In this document: one piece after another, positions 34,575-42,141 of the stretch | How the letters are laid out: each line of letters starts with the position of its first letter | Numbering within the stretch: the stretch's first letter is position 1 | NCBI GenBank assembly: GCA_036821905.1 | Contig: DAISIR010000007.1 | Location: forward strand, 1-64,000 | Source: Brooklawnia sp937867175 | GTDB lineage: Bacteria > Actinomycetota > Actinomycetes > Propionibacteriales > Propionibacteriaceae | Direction: 5' to 3' | DNA: 64,000 nucleotides | Translations under genes and position numbers: made by a program | The notes under the pieces: model-generated | Seen by the model: only the letters and a program-made list of their open reading frames with translations | What the model was told of the DNA's origin: nothing | Database searches by the model: none

Positions 34575-35534
34575 ATGCGCGAGATCGTGATCGGTGTCGA
34601 CCTGGGTGGCACGAAGACCGCCGCCGCCCTGGTCGATGCCGCCGGCAACCTGGTCAGCGAAAAGGTCAGGGTACCCACCCCCGGTCAACAAGGCGGTGAG
34701 GCAATGCTGGACGCCATGGCCGTGGCGATCAGCCAGCAGTACGCCCAGCTGGGTGGCGACCGGCTGGTCGGCATCGGCGTGGGCACGGCCGGGGCGGTGG
34801 ACACCGAACGCGGCGTCATCGTCTCGGCCACCGAGACCGTCACCGGCTGGCTGGGCACCGACCTGGTCAGCGGGCTGCGTCGGCGGCTCGATTGGGCAGC
34901 CGAGCTGCCGATCCAGGTGCAGAACGACGTGGACGCCCACGCCGTCGGCGAGAACTGGCGGGGCGCCGGGGCGGGGGCGGCGTCCATGCTGATGCTGGCC
35001 GTCGGCACCGGCATCGGGGCCGCCTTCTGCCTGGATGGGGCGGTCTGGCGTGGCGCCCACCACATGGCCGGCGAGGTCGGCAGCCTGCGCGTCCGGTTCA
35101 ACGACGGGCTGCCCGAGCAGGGCAGCAGCGAAGCGCCGGCCGTCTTCGAGGCCAACGCCGCCGGCCCGGCGATCGCCCAGATCTACCGCCAGCTGGGGGG
35201 CCGTGCCGAGGTGCGGCGCGGCCAGGACGTGATGGAGTTGGCGAAGGCCGGCGACCAGACCGCCGACCGGGCGATCCACGGGCTGGGACGACGCGTCGGC
35301 CGGGTGCTCAGCTGGCTGGTACTGGCGCTCGACCCCGAGGTCGTGGTGCTGGGCGGTGGCGTCCCCACCCCGCGGACATCCTGGTGGACCGGGCTGAGCG
35401 ACGAACTGCGCGCCGGGCTGCCGCAGATCCTGCGCGAGGTGCCGGTGAAGCGGGCCACCCAGCGCAACAACGCCGCGCTGTTGGGGGCCGGGCGGGATGC
35501 GTTCCGCCTTGCCGGGGTGGCAACGGCCGAGTAG
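34575..35534 (+). CDS. nanK: ROK-family kinase, probable N-acetylmannosamine kinase
   Basis: Would phosphorylate ManNAc at C6 with ATP. A 319-residue ROK protein with the N-terminal ATP loop GVDLGGTKTAAAL, QNDVDAHAVGENW (catalytic Asp), VGTGIGAAFCLDG and HHMAGEVGS. The CxCGxxGCxE zinc motif typical of ROK proteins is missing; the segment after GEVGS has no cysteines. Several sugar kinases and NanK-like proteins lack it, so activity is not excluded. It starts 8 bases after nanA and is followed by a hairpin and nanE. Confidence 0.82.
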   Translation: MREIVIGVDLGGTKTAAALVDAAGNLVSEKVRVPTPGQQGGEAMLDAMAVAISQQYAQLGGDRLVGIGVGTAGAVDTERGVIVSATETVTGWLGTDLVSGLRRRLDWAAELPIQVQNDVDAHAVGENWRGAGAGAASMLMLAVGTGIGAAFCLDGAVWRGAHHMAGEVGSLRVRFNDGLPEQGSSEAPAVFEANAAGPAIAQIYRQLGGRAEVRRGQDVMELAKAGDQTADRAIHGLGRRVGRVLSWLVLALDPEVVVLGGGVPTPRTSWWTGLSDELRAGLPQILREVPVKRATQRNNAALLGAGRDAFRLAGVATAE

Positions 35535-35538
35535 TTGG

Positions 35539-35558
35539 GGCCGGCCTGGCTGCCGGCC
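35539..35558 (+). other. Intercistronic stem-loop between nanK and nanE
   Basis: A 7-bp perfect G+C inverted repeat (GGCCGGC 35539-35545, GCCGGCC 35552-35558, loop of 6) sits 5 bases after the kinase stop and 22 bases before nanE. There is no T-run, so it is probably an RNA-processing or stability element rather than a terminator. Confidence 0.5.
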
Positions 35559-35580
35559 ACGAAACCATGAGGAGAAGCTG

Positions 35581-36267
35581 ATGAACGACGTGATCGAAGC
35601 GCTGGCCGGCCAATTGGTGGTCTCGTGCCAGGCCTACCCGGGTGAGCCGATGCTCGACCCCAAGACGATGACCCAGATCGCCCAGGCCGCAGTCGCCGGT
35701 GGCGCGGCTGGCATTCGCGGCAAGGGGCTGGAGGATCTGCGGATGATGCGCGCAGTGCTCCAGGTGCCGTTGATCGGCCTGGTGAAGGTCGGCAAGGAAG
35801 GGGTCTTCATCACCCCGACGCTCGCCGACTGTCTTGAGGTTGCCGCCACCGGTTGTCAGATCGTGGCACTGGACGGCACCCGCCGCCCGCGTCCCGACGG
35901 GCTGACCTTGGCCCAGACCATCGCTGGCCTGCGGGAACAGTATCCCGACGTGCTGGTGATGGCCGACTGTGGATCGGTCGGCGATGCGATCGCCGCCGAC
36001 GAAGCCGGGGCCGATCTGCTGGGCACCACGCTGGCTGGTTACAGCGGTGAGCGTCCCAAGACCCCCGGGCCCGACTGGGAGGTCGTCGACCAGATCGTCG
36101 CGCTGGGCAAGCGTCCGGTGGTGGTCGAGGGACGCATCCATTCGCCCGCCGACGCGGCCGAGGCGATGCGGCGCGGCGCGCACTGCGTGGTGGTCGGCAC
36201 CGCGATCACCCATCCGACCACGATCACCGGTTGGTTCGCCCAGGCCGTGGCGGACGCCCGGCCTTGA
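35581..36267 (+). CDS. nanE: N-acetylmannosamine-6-phosphate 2-epimerase
   Basis: Converts ManNAc-6-P to GlcNAc-6-P, the substrate of the NagA encoded nearby. The 228-residue TIM barrel shows the family blocks GAAGIRGKGLEDLR, VGLVK-like LIGLVKVG, ALDGTRRPRP, VMADCGS, GTTLAGYS, VVEGRIHSP and VVVGTAITHP (phosphate site). AGGAG precedes ATG 35581. It overlaps the sialidase start by 4 bases. Confidence 0.95.
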   Translation: MNDVIEALAGQLVVSCQAYPGEPMLDPKTMTQIAQAAVAGGAAGIRGKGLEDLRMMRAVLQVPLIGLVKVGKEGVFITPTLADCLEVAATGCQIVALDGTRRPRPDGLTLAQTIAGLREQYPDVLVMADCGSVGDAIAADEAGADLLGTTLAGYSGERPKTPGPDWEVVDQIVALGKRPVVVEGRIHSPADAAEAMRRGAHCVVVGTAITHPTTITGWFAQAVADARP

Positions 36268-37376
36268 CCATCGAGGTGGTGCTGTCCCGGGCCGGTGAGC
36301 CGTCGCCCGGGGCGGCGTTCGCCCGGCCCTGCTACCGAATCCCTGCGCTGGCGGTGCTACCCGCCGACCGGCCCGACGCGCCGGGGCGGATCGTCGCAGC
36401 CTGGGACGTGCGGGCTGACTGGCGTGACCTGCCGGGACCGTTCGACCTAGTGCTGCGACATTCCGACGACGGCGGCCGAACCTGGTCGCCGGTGCGGGTG
36501 TTGCGGCAACATGAGGGCGAACGGGGTTTCGGGGACGCGTCCTTGCTGGTCGGCCTCGACGGCACCCTGTTCTGCTGGTACGTCTCCAGTGACGGCGAGT
36601 CGTTCTTCTCTGCGCGTCCGGGCGGGCCGGGGCTCGGCCTGTGGTTGTCCCGTTCGGACGACGGCGGGCTGAGCTGGACGCACCGCGAGCTGCCGGGGCT
36701 GCGGCCGGCCTGGGCGGGAGGCATGTTCGCCGCGTCCGGCAACGGCGGCTGCCTGACCGACGGCCCGTTCCGGGGGCGGCTGTACCAGCCGTTCGTGGCC
36801 CGCGACGGCGCCGGCGCACATTGGGCGGTGCCGGGCTGGTCGGACGACGGCGAGCACTGGACGCTGGGCGAGCGGGTCGGCCCGGACTGTGACGAGAACA
36901 AGCTGGTCGGCTTGCCCGATGGGTCGGTCCTGATGCACGCCCGCGCCACGCCCAGGCGCCGGCAGGCACTGCTGGCTGTCGGTGCCGACCGGTTCACCGA
37001 CCCGGTGCCGCACGAGGCGCTGGTCGAACCGGGCTGCAACGGGGGATTGTGCCGCTGGGGCGGGTTGCTGGTCGCCTCCCTGCCCGACGATGCGACCCGG
37101 CGGCGACGCCTGGCGCTGCGCTGGTCCGCCGACCAGGGACGCACATGGTCGGCCCCCGTGCTGGCCGACGCTGGCGCGGCCGGCTACTCGGTCGTCCAGC
37201 CGTTGGCCGACGGGGCGTTGGGGCTGATCTACGAGGCCGGTGACTACGAGGCGATCATCTTCGTCCGGATCGAGCCCGGCGAACTCGGCGAACTCGGCGG
37301 TGCGGTGAGTCTGGTCGCCCGCCCGGGCAGCGCCGGGGCTGCCAAACCACCGGAGGTGGCCGTCCCCGGCCGCTGA
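36264..37376 (+). CDS. Sialidase (GH33 exo-alpha-sialidase), no signal peptide
   Basis: Six-bladed propeller enzyme that removes terminal sialic acid. Visible GH33 features: YRIP near residue 23 (arginine-triad Arg), Asp acid/base in AAWDVR near 45, Asp boxes SDDGGRTW, SDDGGLSW, SDDGEHW and SADQGRTW, and the nucleophile Tyr in LIYEAGDYE near 322. Of 370 residues, none form a signal peptide or anchor, so the enzyme is predicted to be cytosolic, unlike most bacterial sialidases. It would then act on imported sialyl-oligosaccharides. The start is TTG 36264 (TTGA overlap with nanE); GTG 36276 is an alternative. It closes the operon, 9 bases before a converging gene. Confidence 0.88.
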   Translation: MTIEVVLSRAGEPSPGAAFARPCYRIPALAVLPADRPDAPGRIVAAWDVRADWRDLPGPFDLVLRHSDDGGRTWSPVRVLRQHEGERGFGDASLLVGLDGTLFCWYVSSDGESFFSARPGGPGLGLWLSRSDDGGLSWTHRELPGLRPAWAGGMFAASGNGGCLTDGPFRGRLYQPFVARDGAGAHWAVPGWSDDGEHWTLGERVGPDCDENKLVGLPDGSVLMHARATPRRRQALLAVGADRFTDPVPHEALVEPGCNGGLCRWGGLLVASLPDDATRRRRLALRWSADQGRTWSAPVLADAGAAGYSVVQPLADGALGLIYEAGDYEAIIFVRIEPGELGELGGAVSLVARPGSAGAAKPPEVAVPGR

Positions 37377-37385
37377 GTCCCGGCG

Positions 37386-38990
37386 TCAGGCCTTGATCAG
37401 CGGCTTGCGGGGCGCCTGCAGCGCCAAGCCCATCGGCTCATCGGTGAAGATCCGGGCGTCCATCAGCGCCAGATCGTCGGCCACCGCGAGCGGGATGCCG
37501 GCCTTGTCGAGGACGTCGCGCTGCAGGTCGACGCCGGGGGCGATCTCGATCACCGTCGGCCCGTTGGCGCGCAGTTCGAGGACGCAGCGCTCGGTGACGT
37601 AGCGCACTTGCTGGCCGCGCTCGTTGCCGACGCGTCCCGACCAGGTGATCTGGGCGATCTGCGGCACGAACTTCGAGATCTTGCCGTCCTGGACGATCTC
37701 CAGGCGGCCATCGCCGAGCTTGAGTTCCTTGCGGCCGGCGGTGAACTGACCGGAGAAGACCAGGTGCTTGGCGTGCGCGGTGATATCGGCGAACCCGCCC
37801 ACCCCCGCGGTGACGTGGGTGGCCGACGGCATCAGTGAGACGTTCACGTCGCCGTCGCCGTTGACCTCCATGAAGCTGAGCAGCGCGATGTCGATGCCGC
37901 CGCCCTGCAGCAAGGTGAATTGGTCGGACGACCGCACGATCGCGTCCGGATTGTAGGCGGCGCCGAACGGCTTGCCGGTGACCGGGAACCCACCCACCGG
38001 GCCCTGCTCGATCACCCAGGTGACCTCACCGTCCAAGCCCTCCTCCAGCAGAATCCGGGGCACGTTCGCCGACACCCCGAAGCCGAGGTTCGCGATGTCG
38101 TACTGGGCCAACTCCATGGCGGCACGGCGGGCAATCACCTTCTGCACACCGAACTCGGCCAGGTCGATCTCGTCCAGCGACTTCAGCTCGGTGCCGGCGA
38201 TGGCCGGGTCGTAGTCGATGCCGGCGACCTGCCGCTGCTCGGGGTCGACCACGATCGCGTCCACCAGCACGCCGGGGATCTCGACCTGGCGGGCGGGGTG
38301 TTTGACGTCACTGAGCCGCTTGACCTGGGCGATGACCACACCGCCGTTGTTGTGCGCGGCGTAGACGATGTCGAGGGCGCCCAGGGCGGTGGCCTCGTCC
38401 TCGAAGGTCAGGTTGCCGTAGGGGTCGGCGGTGGTGGCGCGGATGATGGCCACGTCCACGTCGATGGCCGGCAGGAAGAGCCACTCGCGGCCGTCCACCT
38501 CCATCAGCCGGACCAGTTCGGGGCTGACGGCGTTCATCCGGCCGCCCTCCACCCGCGGGTCGAGGTAGGTGCCGATGCCGACATCGCTGAGCACGCCCGG
38601 CTGCTTGGCGGCTGCCGCCCGGTGCATCTGGTACATCAGCCCGGACGGGATCATGTACGCCTCGATCTGATCGCCTTCCAGGAGCACACGCACCGGCGGC
38701 TTCGGCATGGACGACGGGCCAGCCGGGTACGAGCCGCCGATGATCCGCTTCAGCAGGCCGGGCTTGGCCAGGTGGTTCGAGCCGTCCAGTCCGTCGGACA
38801 TGTCACCGGAGTTGATGGCGTGCAGCGAGGTGATGCCACGCGGATGCCCCGTCGCGTCGAAGTGCGCGCCGATCGCCGCCAGCACCTTCTCGGGCAGCCC
38901 GATCGCCGAGGCGGACGAGACCGAGACGGTCGCGCCGTCCGGGATCAGGGCGGCGGCCTGCTCTGCGGTGATGACCGGCGGTTGACGCAT
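37386..38990 (-). CDS. Acyl-CoA:acetate/3-ketoacid CoA-transferase (YdiF/propionate CoA-transferase type)
   Basis: Family I CoA-transferase with alpha and beta halves in one 534-residue chain. The N-terminal half has GLPEKVLAAIGAHF and GGSYPAGPSSMPK; the C-terminal half has NLGFGVSANVPRILLEEG and the catalytic Glu in VIEQGPVGG near residue 326. Enzymes of this group move CoA between short-chain acids such as acetate, propionate, lactate or acetoacetate. ATG 38990 is taken because AAGGAG lies 8 bases upstream; a start at 39053 would be unconserved. A GAAAGCGCTTTC palindrome sits 72 bases upstream of the ATG, suggesting catabolite or LacI-family control. Confidence 0.85.
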   Translation of the reverse strand: MRQPPVITAEQAAALIPDGATVSVSSASAIGLPEKVLAAIGAHFDATGHPRGITSLHAINSGDMSDGLDGSNHLAKPGLLKRIIGGSYPAGPSSMPKPPVRVLLEGDQIEAYMIPSGLMYQMHRAAAAKQPGVLSDVGIGTYLDPRVEGGRMNAVSPELVRLMEVDGREWLFLPAIDVDVAIIRATTADPYGNLTFEDEATALGALDIVYAAHNNGGVVIAQVKRLSDVKHPARQVEIPGVLVDAIVVDPEQRQVAGIDYDPAIAGTELKSLDEIDLAEFGVQKVIARRAAMELAQYDIANLGFGVSANVPRILLEEGLDGEVTWVIEQGPVGGFPVTGKPFGAAYNPDAIVRSSDQFTLLQGGGIDIALLSFMEVNGDGDVNVSLMPSATHVTAGVGGFADITAHAKHLVFSGQFTAGRKELKLGDGRLEIVQDGKISKFVPQIAQITWSGRVGNERGQQVRYVTERCVLELRANGPTVIEIAPGVDLQRDVLDKAGIPLAVADDLALMDARIFTDEPMGLALQAPRKPLIKA

Positions 38991-39060
38991 CGGTGGACTC
39001 CTTCGTCGGCTGGCTCGGATGCTTAGTCGCGGCTGGTTGGCGGCGCGGTTCAAGCATAGC

Positions 39061-39074
39061 TGAAAGCGCTTTCC
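39061..39074 (-). promoter_or_regulatory. CRE/LacI-type operator upstream of the CoA-transferase gene
   Basis: TGAAAGCGCTTTCC contains the perfect 12-bp palindrome GAAAGCGCTTTC (39062-39073), with a central CG step. This fits the operator shape of LacI/GalR-family regulators and the Gram-positive CRE consensus. It lies between narI and the CoA-transferase gene, in the promoter region of the latter. The cognate regulator is not in the window. Confidence 0.7.
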
Positions 39075-39101
39075 GCAGCAGCTCGACGCCCCGCGGCGTG
39101 G

Positions 39102-39887
39102 TCAGAGGTCGGTTTGGCGTCCCCGGCTGGCGACGGGTTCCACCGGGGTGGAGCCGGGAACAGGTTCCCAGCCTCGGTTCGGTCGCCGCACCGGCTCGGC
39201 GGCGTCGCGTCGGCGATAGACGATGTAGGGACGGGTCGGGTAGGCCACCGGCGCCGAGAAGAAGTGCACCAGCCGGGTGAACGGCCAGACCGCGAAGAGC
39301 AGGAACGCGGCGATCACGTGCAACTGGAATGCCAGCGGCACGTCGGCCATCAAGCTTGCGTCCGGCCGGAAGGTGAGGAGCCCGCGTAGCCACGGCGAGA
39401 TCGACTCGCGGTAGTCGTAGCCATGCTCCCCGCCCAAGACCTGGTGCAAGATGGTGGCGGTCATGCCTAGTGCGACAGGCAGCGACAGCAGCACATACAT
39501 GAAGACGTCGTTGCGGGTGGTCGCATGCCGCACCCCCTTGACGGTGTACCGGCGGTAGATCAGCAGCAGCAGGCCGATCACGGTCGCGGTTCCCGCACCG
39601 ACGCCGCCGACGGTGGCCATCAGGTGGTAGAACGACTGGGGCACGCCGGCCGCCTCGGTCCAACTCTTCGGGATCAACAGGCCCATCACGTGACCGGCCG
39701 CGACGAAGAGGATCCCGTAGTGGAACAGCGGTGAGCCCCAGCGGAGCAGCTTGTGCTCATGCAGCGTGGACGTCCGGCTGGTCCAGCCGAACTGGTCGGT
39801 CCGCCAGCGCCACACGGAGCCGGCCACCAACAAAGTCAAACAGATGTAGGGAAAGATCACCCACCAGAAGATGCCCAGAGCCGTCAT
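39102..39887 (-). CDS. narI: Respiratory nitrate reductase gamma subunit (cytochrome b)
   Basis: A 261-residue inner-membrane di-heme cytochrome b with five membrane segments that passes electrons from menaquinol to NarH. NarI hallmarks are the N-terminal FWWVIFPYICLTLLVAGSVWRWRTDQFGW, HYGILFVAAGHVMGLLIPKSW with heme-ligand histidines, and a late HVIAAFLLFAVWPFTRLVHFFSAP. The start overlaps the narJ stop by 4 bases. It is the last gene of narKGHJI. Confidence 0.95.
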   Translation of the reverse strand: MTALGIFWWVIFPYICLTLLVAGSVWRWRTDQFGWTSRTSTLHEHKLLRWGSPLFHYGILFVAAGHVMGLLIPKSWTEAAGVPQSFYHLMATVGGVGAGTATVIGLLLLIYRRYTVKGVRHATTRNDVFMYVLLSLPVALGMTATILHQVLGGEHGYDYRESISPWLRGLLTFRPDASLMADVPLAFQLHVIAAFLLFAVWPFTRLVHFFSAPVAYPTRPYIVYRRRDAAEPVRRPNRGWEPVPGSTPVEPVASRGRQTDL

Positions 39888-40600
39888 CGTCCCTCACCTC
39901 CAGCGCTCGCGCTTGTCATTTCCGCTTGTGGCTGGCCCCTGCCGGCCAGCCCCACCATCTCGATCGGAGGGCCGCCGGAGATGATGTCCAGTACCCGTTC
40001 TCGAACCGCGCCGCTGACGTGGGGCAACGTGCAGGTGACGGCCTCGACTACCTGCACCCACGGGCTGCCCATCGAACCCAGCGCCTCACGCAAGACCTCA
40101 AGGCCCTCCCGGTTCGACGACAGCAGCACACCAGCCAACTCGGCGTCCCCGACCGCCGAGAACTCCAGGACGACCGGCAGATAGTCGGGCAACTCGTTGG
40201 CGTCCAGTTCGAACCCGGCCGCCCGATACGCCTCGGCGAAACTCACCAGTGCCATGCCGCGTTTGCGGGTGTCACCAGTGAGGAAGTAGGACAGGTAGAG
40301 CGTGCACTTGCGTTTCAGGTCGAACGTCGTCACATACTCCTGCGACAACTGGTCGGGCCCCACTCGCTCGGCATGGTCGAGGAATCCCCGCAACCGGGAT
40401 GCGATGGGTCCCGGCAACTCGTCCAGCGCCCCGGCCACCACCGGGTACTTCGCCAGGTTCTCGGTCGTCGGATAGTCGAGCAGGATGGACGCCGCCATGT
40501 GCGTCAACGCCCGCTGCCGTGCCGTGTGCGGTACCGGCGCCAGCGGCGACTGGCGCGGACGACCGAGGAAGCTGCCCCGGCCGTAGAGCGGGACGCTCAT
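39884..40600 (-). CDS. narJ: Nitrate reductase molybdenum cofactor assembly chaperone
   Basis: A 238-residue all-helical cytoplasmic chaperone of the NarJ/TorD group. It holds apo-NarGH during cofactor insertion and is not part of the final enzyme. Typical segments are LLDYPTTENLAKYPVVAGAL, LSQEYVTTFDLKRKCTLYLSYFLTGDTRKRGMALV and the proline-rich DELPDYLPVVLEF. The start overlaps the narH stop (ATGA). Confidence 0.93.
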   Translation of the reverse strand: MSVPLYGRGSFLGRPRQSPLAPVPHTARQRALTHMAASILLDYPTTENLAKYPVVAGALDELPGPIASRLRGFLDHAERVGPDQLSQEYVTTFDLKRKCTLYLSYFLTGDTRKRGMALVSFAEAYRAAGFELDANELPDYLPVVLEFSAVGDAELAGVLLSSNREGLEVLREALGSMGSPWVQVVEAVTCTLPHVSGAVRERVLDIISGGPPIEMVGLAGRGQPQAEMTSASAGGEGR

Positions 40601-42141
40601 GAGTATGCACCGCCGCCGTGCCGGTGTTGCAGGGTCAGTGGCACCGGGCCGCGGCCAGTCGCCCCAGAGCTAGCCATCCCGATGCCGCCGTCGGCGTCCA
40701 GCGAACAACCCATCGGGTCATACGACGGGGTCGGGCGTCCCAGTTCGGCATGCATCAGCGGGATCACGTAACGGTCGTCGTAATCGGCGATGGCCAGCAG
40801 ACGGTACATGTCCTCGATCTGTTGGCCGGTCATCCCCACCGCCGCCGCGATCTTCTCCTTCGGGGCCTCGCCGAGATTCACGTCACGCATGTAGGAGCGC
40901 ATCGCGGCCAAGCGACGCAGCGCCCGCTCCACCGGGCGGGTGTCGCCGGCGGTGAACAACTCCGCCAAGTACTCCAGCGGGATGCGCATCTTGGACAGCG
41001 CCGTGAACAGGACCTGGTGGTCCTCGGCGTCGTTGTCGGTGCGGGCCACCTCGTCCACGATCGGCGACAACGGCGGGATGTACCAGACCATCGGCAGAGT
41101 GCGGTACTCCGGGTGCAGCGGCAGCGCCACCTCGTAGTCGTTGATCAGCCGCCAGATCGGCGAGCGTTGCGCAGCCTGCACCCAGTCATGCGGCACGCCG
41201 CAGGCCTCGGCGGCCCGCTGCACGGCCGGGTCGTGCGGGTCGAGGAAGCAGTCGCGTTGGGCGGCGAGCAGGTCGTGTTCGTCCTTCACCGCCGCGGCCG
41301 CCGAGACCTTGTCGGCGTCGTACAGCACGATCCCGAGGTAGCGCAGCCGACCCACACAGGTCTCGGAGCAGACCGTCGGCAACCCCTCCTCGAGGCGCGG
41401 GTAGCACAACGTGCACTTCTCGGCCTTGCCGGTGGCGTGGTTGATGTAGACCTTCTTGTAGGGGCAGCCCGAGACGCACATCCGCCAGCCACGGCACTGA
41501 TCCTGGTCGACCAGCACGATGCCGTCCTCCGCGCGCTTGTACATGGCACCTGAGGGGCAGGACGCCACGCATGAAGGATTCAGGCAGTGTTCGCAGATGC
41601 GCGGCAGGTAGAACATGAACGTCTTCTCGTAGGTCAGTTGGACCTGTTTGTTCATCTTCGCCAGCACCGGGTCGTGGACCGCGATCTCCTGCGAGCCGGA
41701 CAGGTCGTCGTCCCAGTTCGCCGACCAGGTGATCTTCATGTCGTCACCGGTGATCAACGACTTCGGACGCGCCACCGGCACGTGCGGCGAGTTCGCGGGC
41801 GCCTTGAGCAGCATGTCGTACTCGTAGGTCCACGGCTCGTAGTAGTCGGTTAGCTGGGGCATGTCGGGGTTGTGGAAAATGGTCAGCAGCTTCCACCAGC
41901 GTCCGCCGGCCCGCAACTGTAGCTTGCCGCCCGACTTGCGCCGCCAGCCGCCCTTCCAGCGGCCCTGGTCCTCGTAGGTCTTCGGGTAGCCCAGGCCGGG
42001 CCGGGTCTCGACATTGTTGAACCAGATGTACTCGGTACCGGCCCGGTTGGTCCAGGCCTGCTTGCAGGTGACCGAGCAGGTGTGGCACCCGATGCACTTG
42101 TCGAGATTCATCACCATTGCGGTTTGCGCCATGATTCGCAT
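40597..42141 (-). CDS. narH: Respiratory nitrate reductase beta subunit (iron-sulfur)
   Basis: A 514-residue electron-transfer subunit linking NarI hemes to NarG. Cysteine clusters are CIGCHTCSVTCK near the N-terminus, CEHCLNPSCVASCP, CRGWRMCVSGCP (the Trp-containing group that ligates a [3Fe-4S] cluster) and CTLCYPRLEEGLPTVCSETC. The N-terminus MRIMAQTAMVMNLDKCIGCHTC aligns with the E. coli NarH start, supporting ATG 42141, which overlaps the narG stop as TGATG. Confidence 0.96.
   Translation of the reverse strand: MRIMAQTAMVMNLDKCIGCHTCSVTCKQAWTNRAGTEYIWFNNVETRPGLGYPKTYEDQGRWKGGWRRKSGGKLQLRAGGRWWKLLTIFHNPDMPQLTDYYEPWTYEYDMLLKAPANSPHVPVARPKSLITGDDMKITWSANWDDDLSGSQEIAVHDPVLAKMNKQVQLTYEKTFMFYLPRICEHCLNPSCVASCPSGAMYKRAEDGIVLVDQDQCRGWRMCVSGCPYKKVYINHATGKAEKCTLCYPRLEEGLPTVCSETCVGRLRYLGIVLYDADKVSAAAAVKDEHDLLAAQRDCFLDPHDPAVQRAAEACGVPHDWVQAAQRSPIWRLINDYEVALPLHPEYRTLPMVWYIPPLSPIVDEVARTDNDAEDHQVLFTALSKMRIPLEYLAELFTAGDTRPVERALRRLAAMRSYMRDVNLGEAPKEKIAAAVGMTGQQIEDMYRLLAIADYDDRYVIPLMHAELGRPTPSYDPMGCSLDADGGIGMASSGATGRGPVPLTLQHRHGGGAYS

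Noticed and set aside
26028..37376. Peptide utilisation locus rather than sialic acid
   Set aside because: The importer family alone would allow it, but nanA, nanE, nagA, a ROK kinase and a GH33 sialidase in the same unit leave little doubt.
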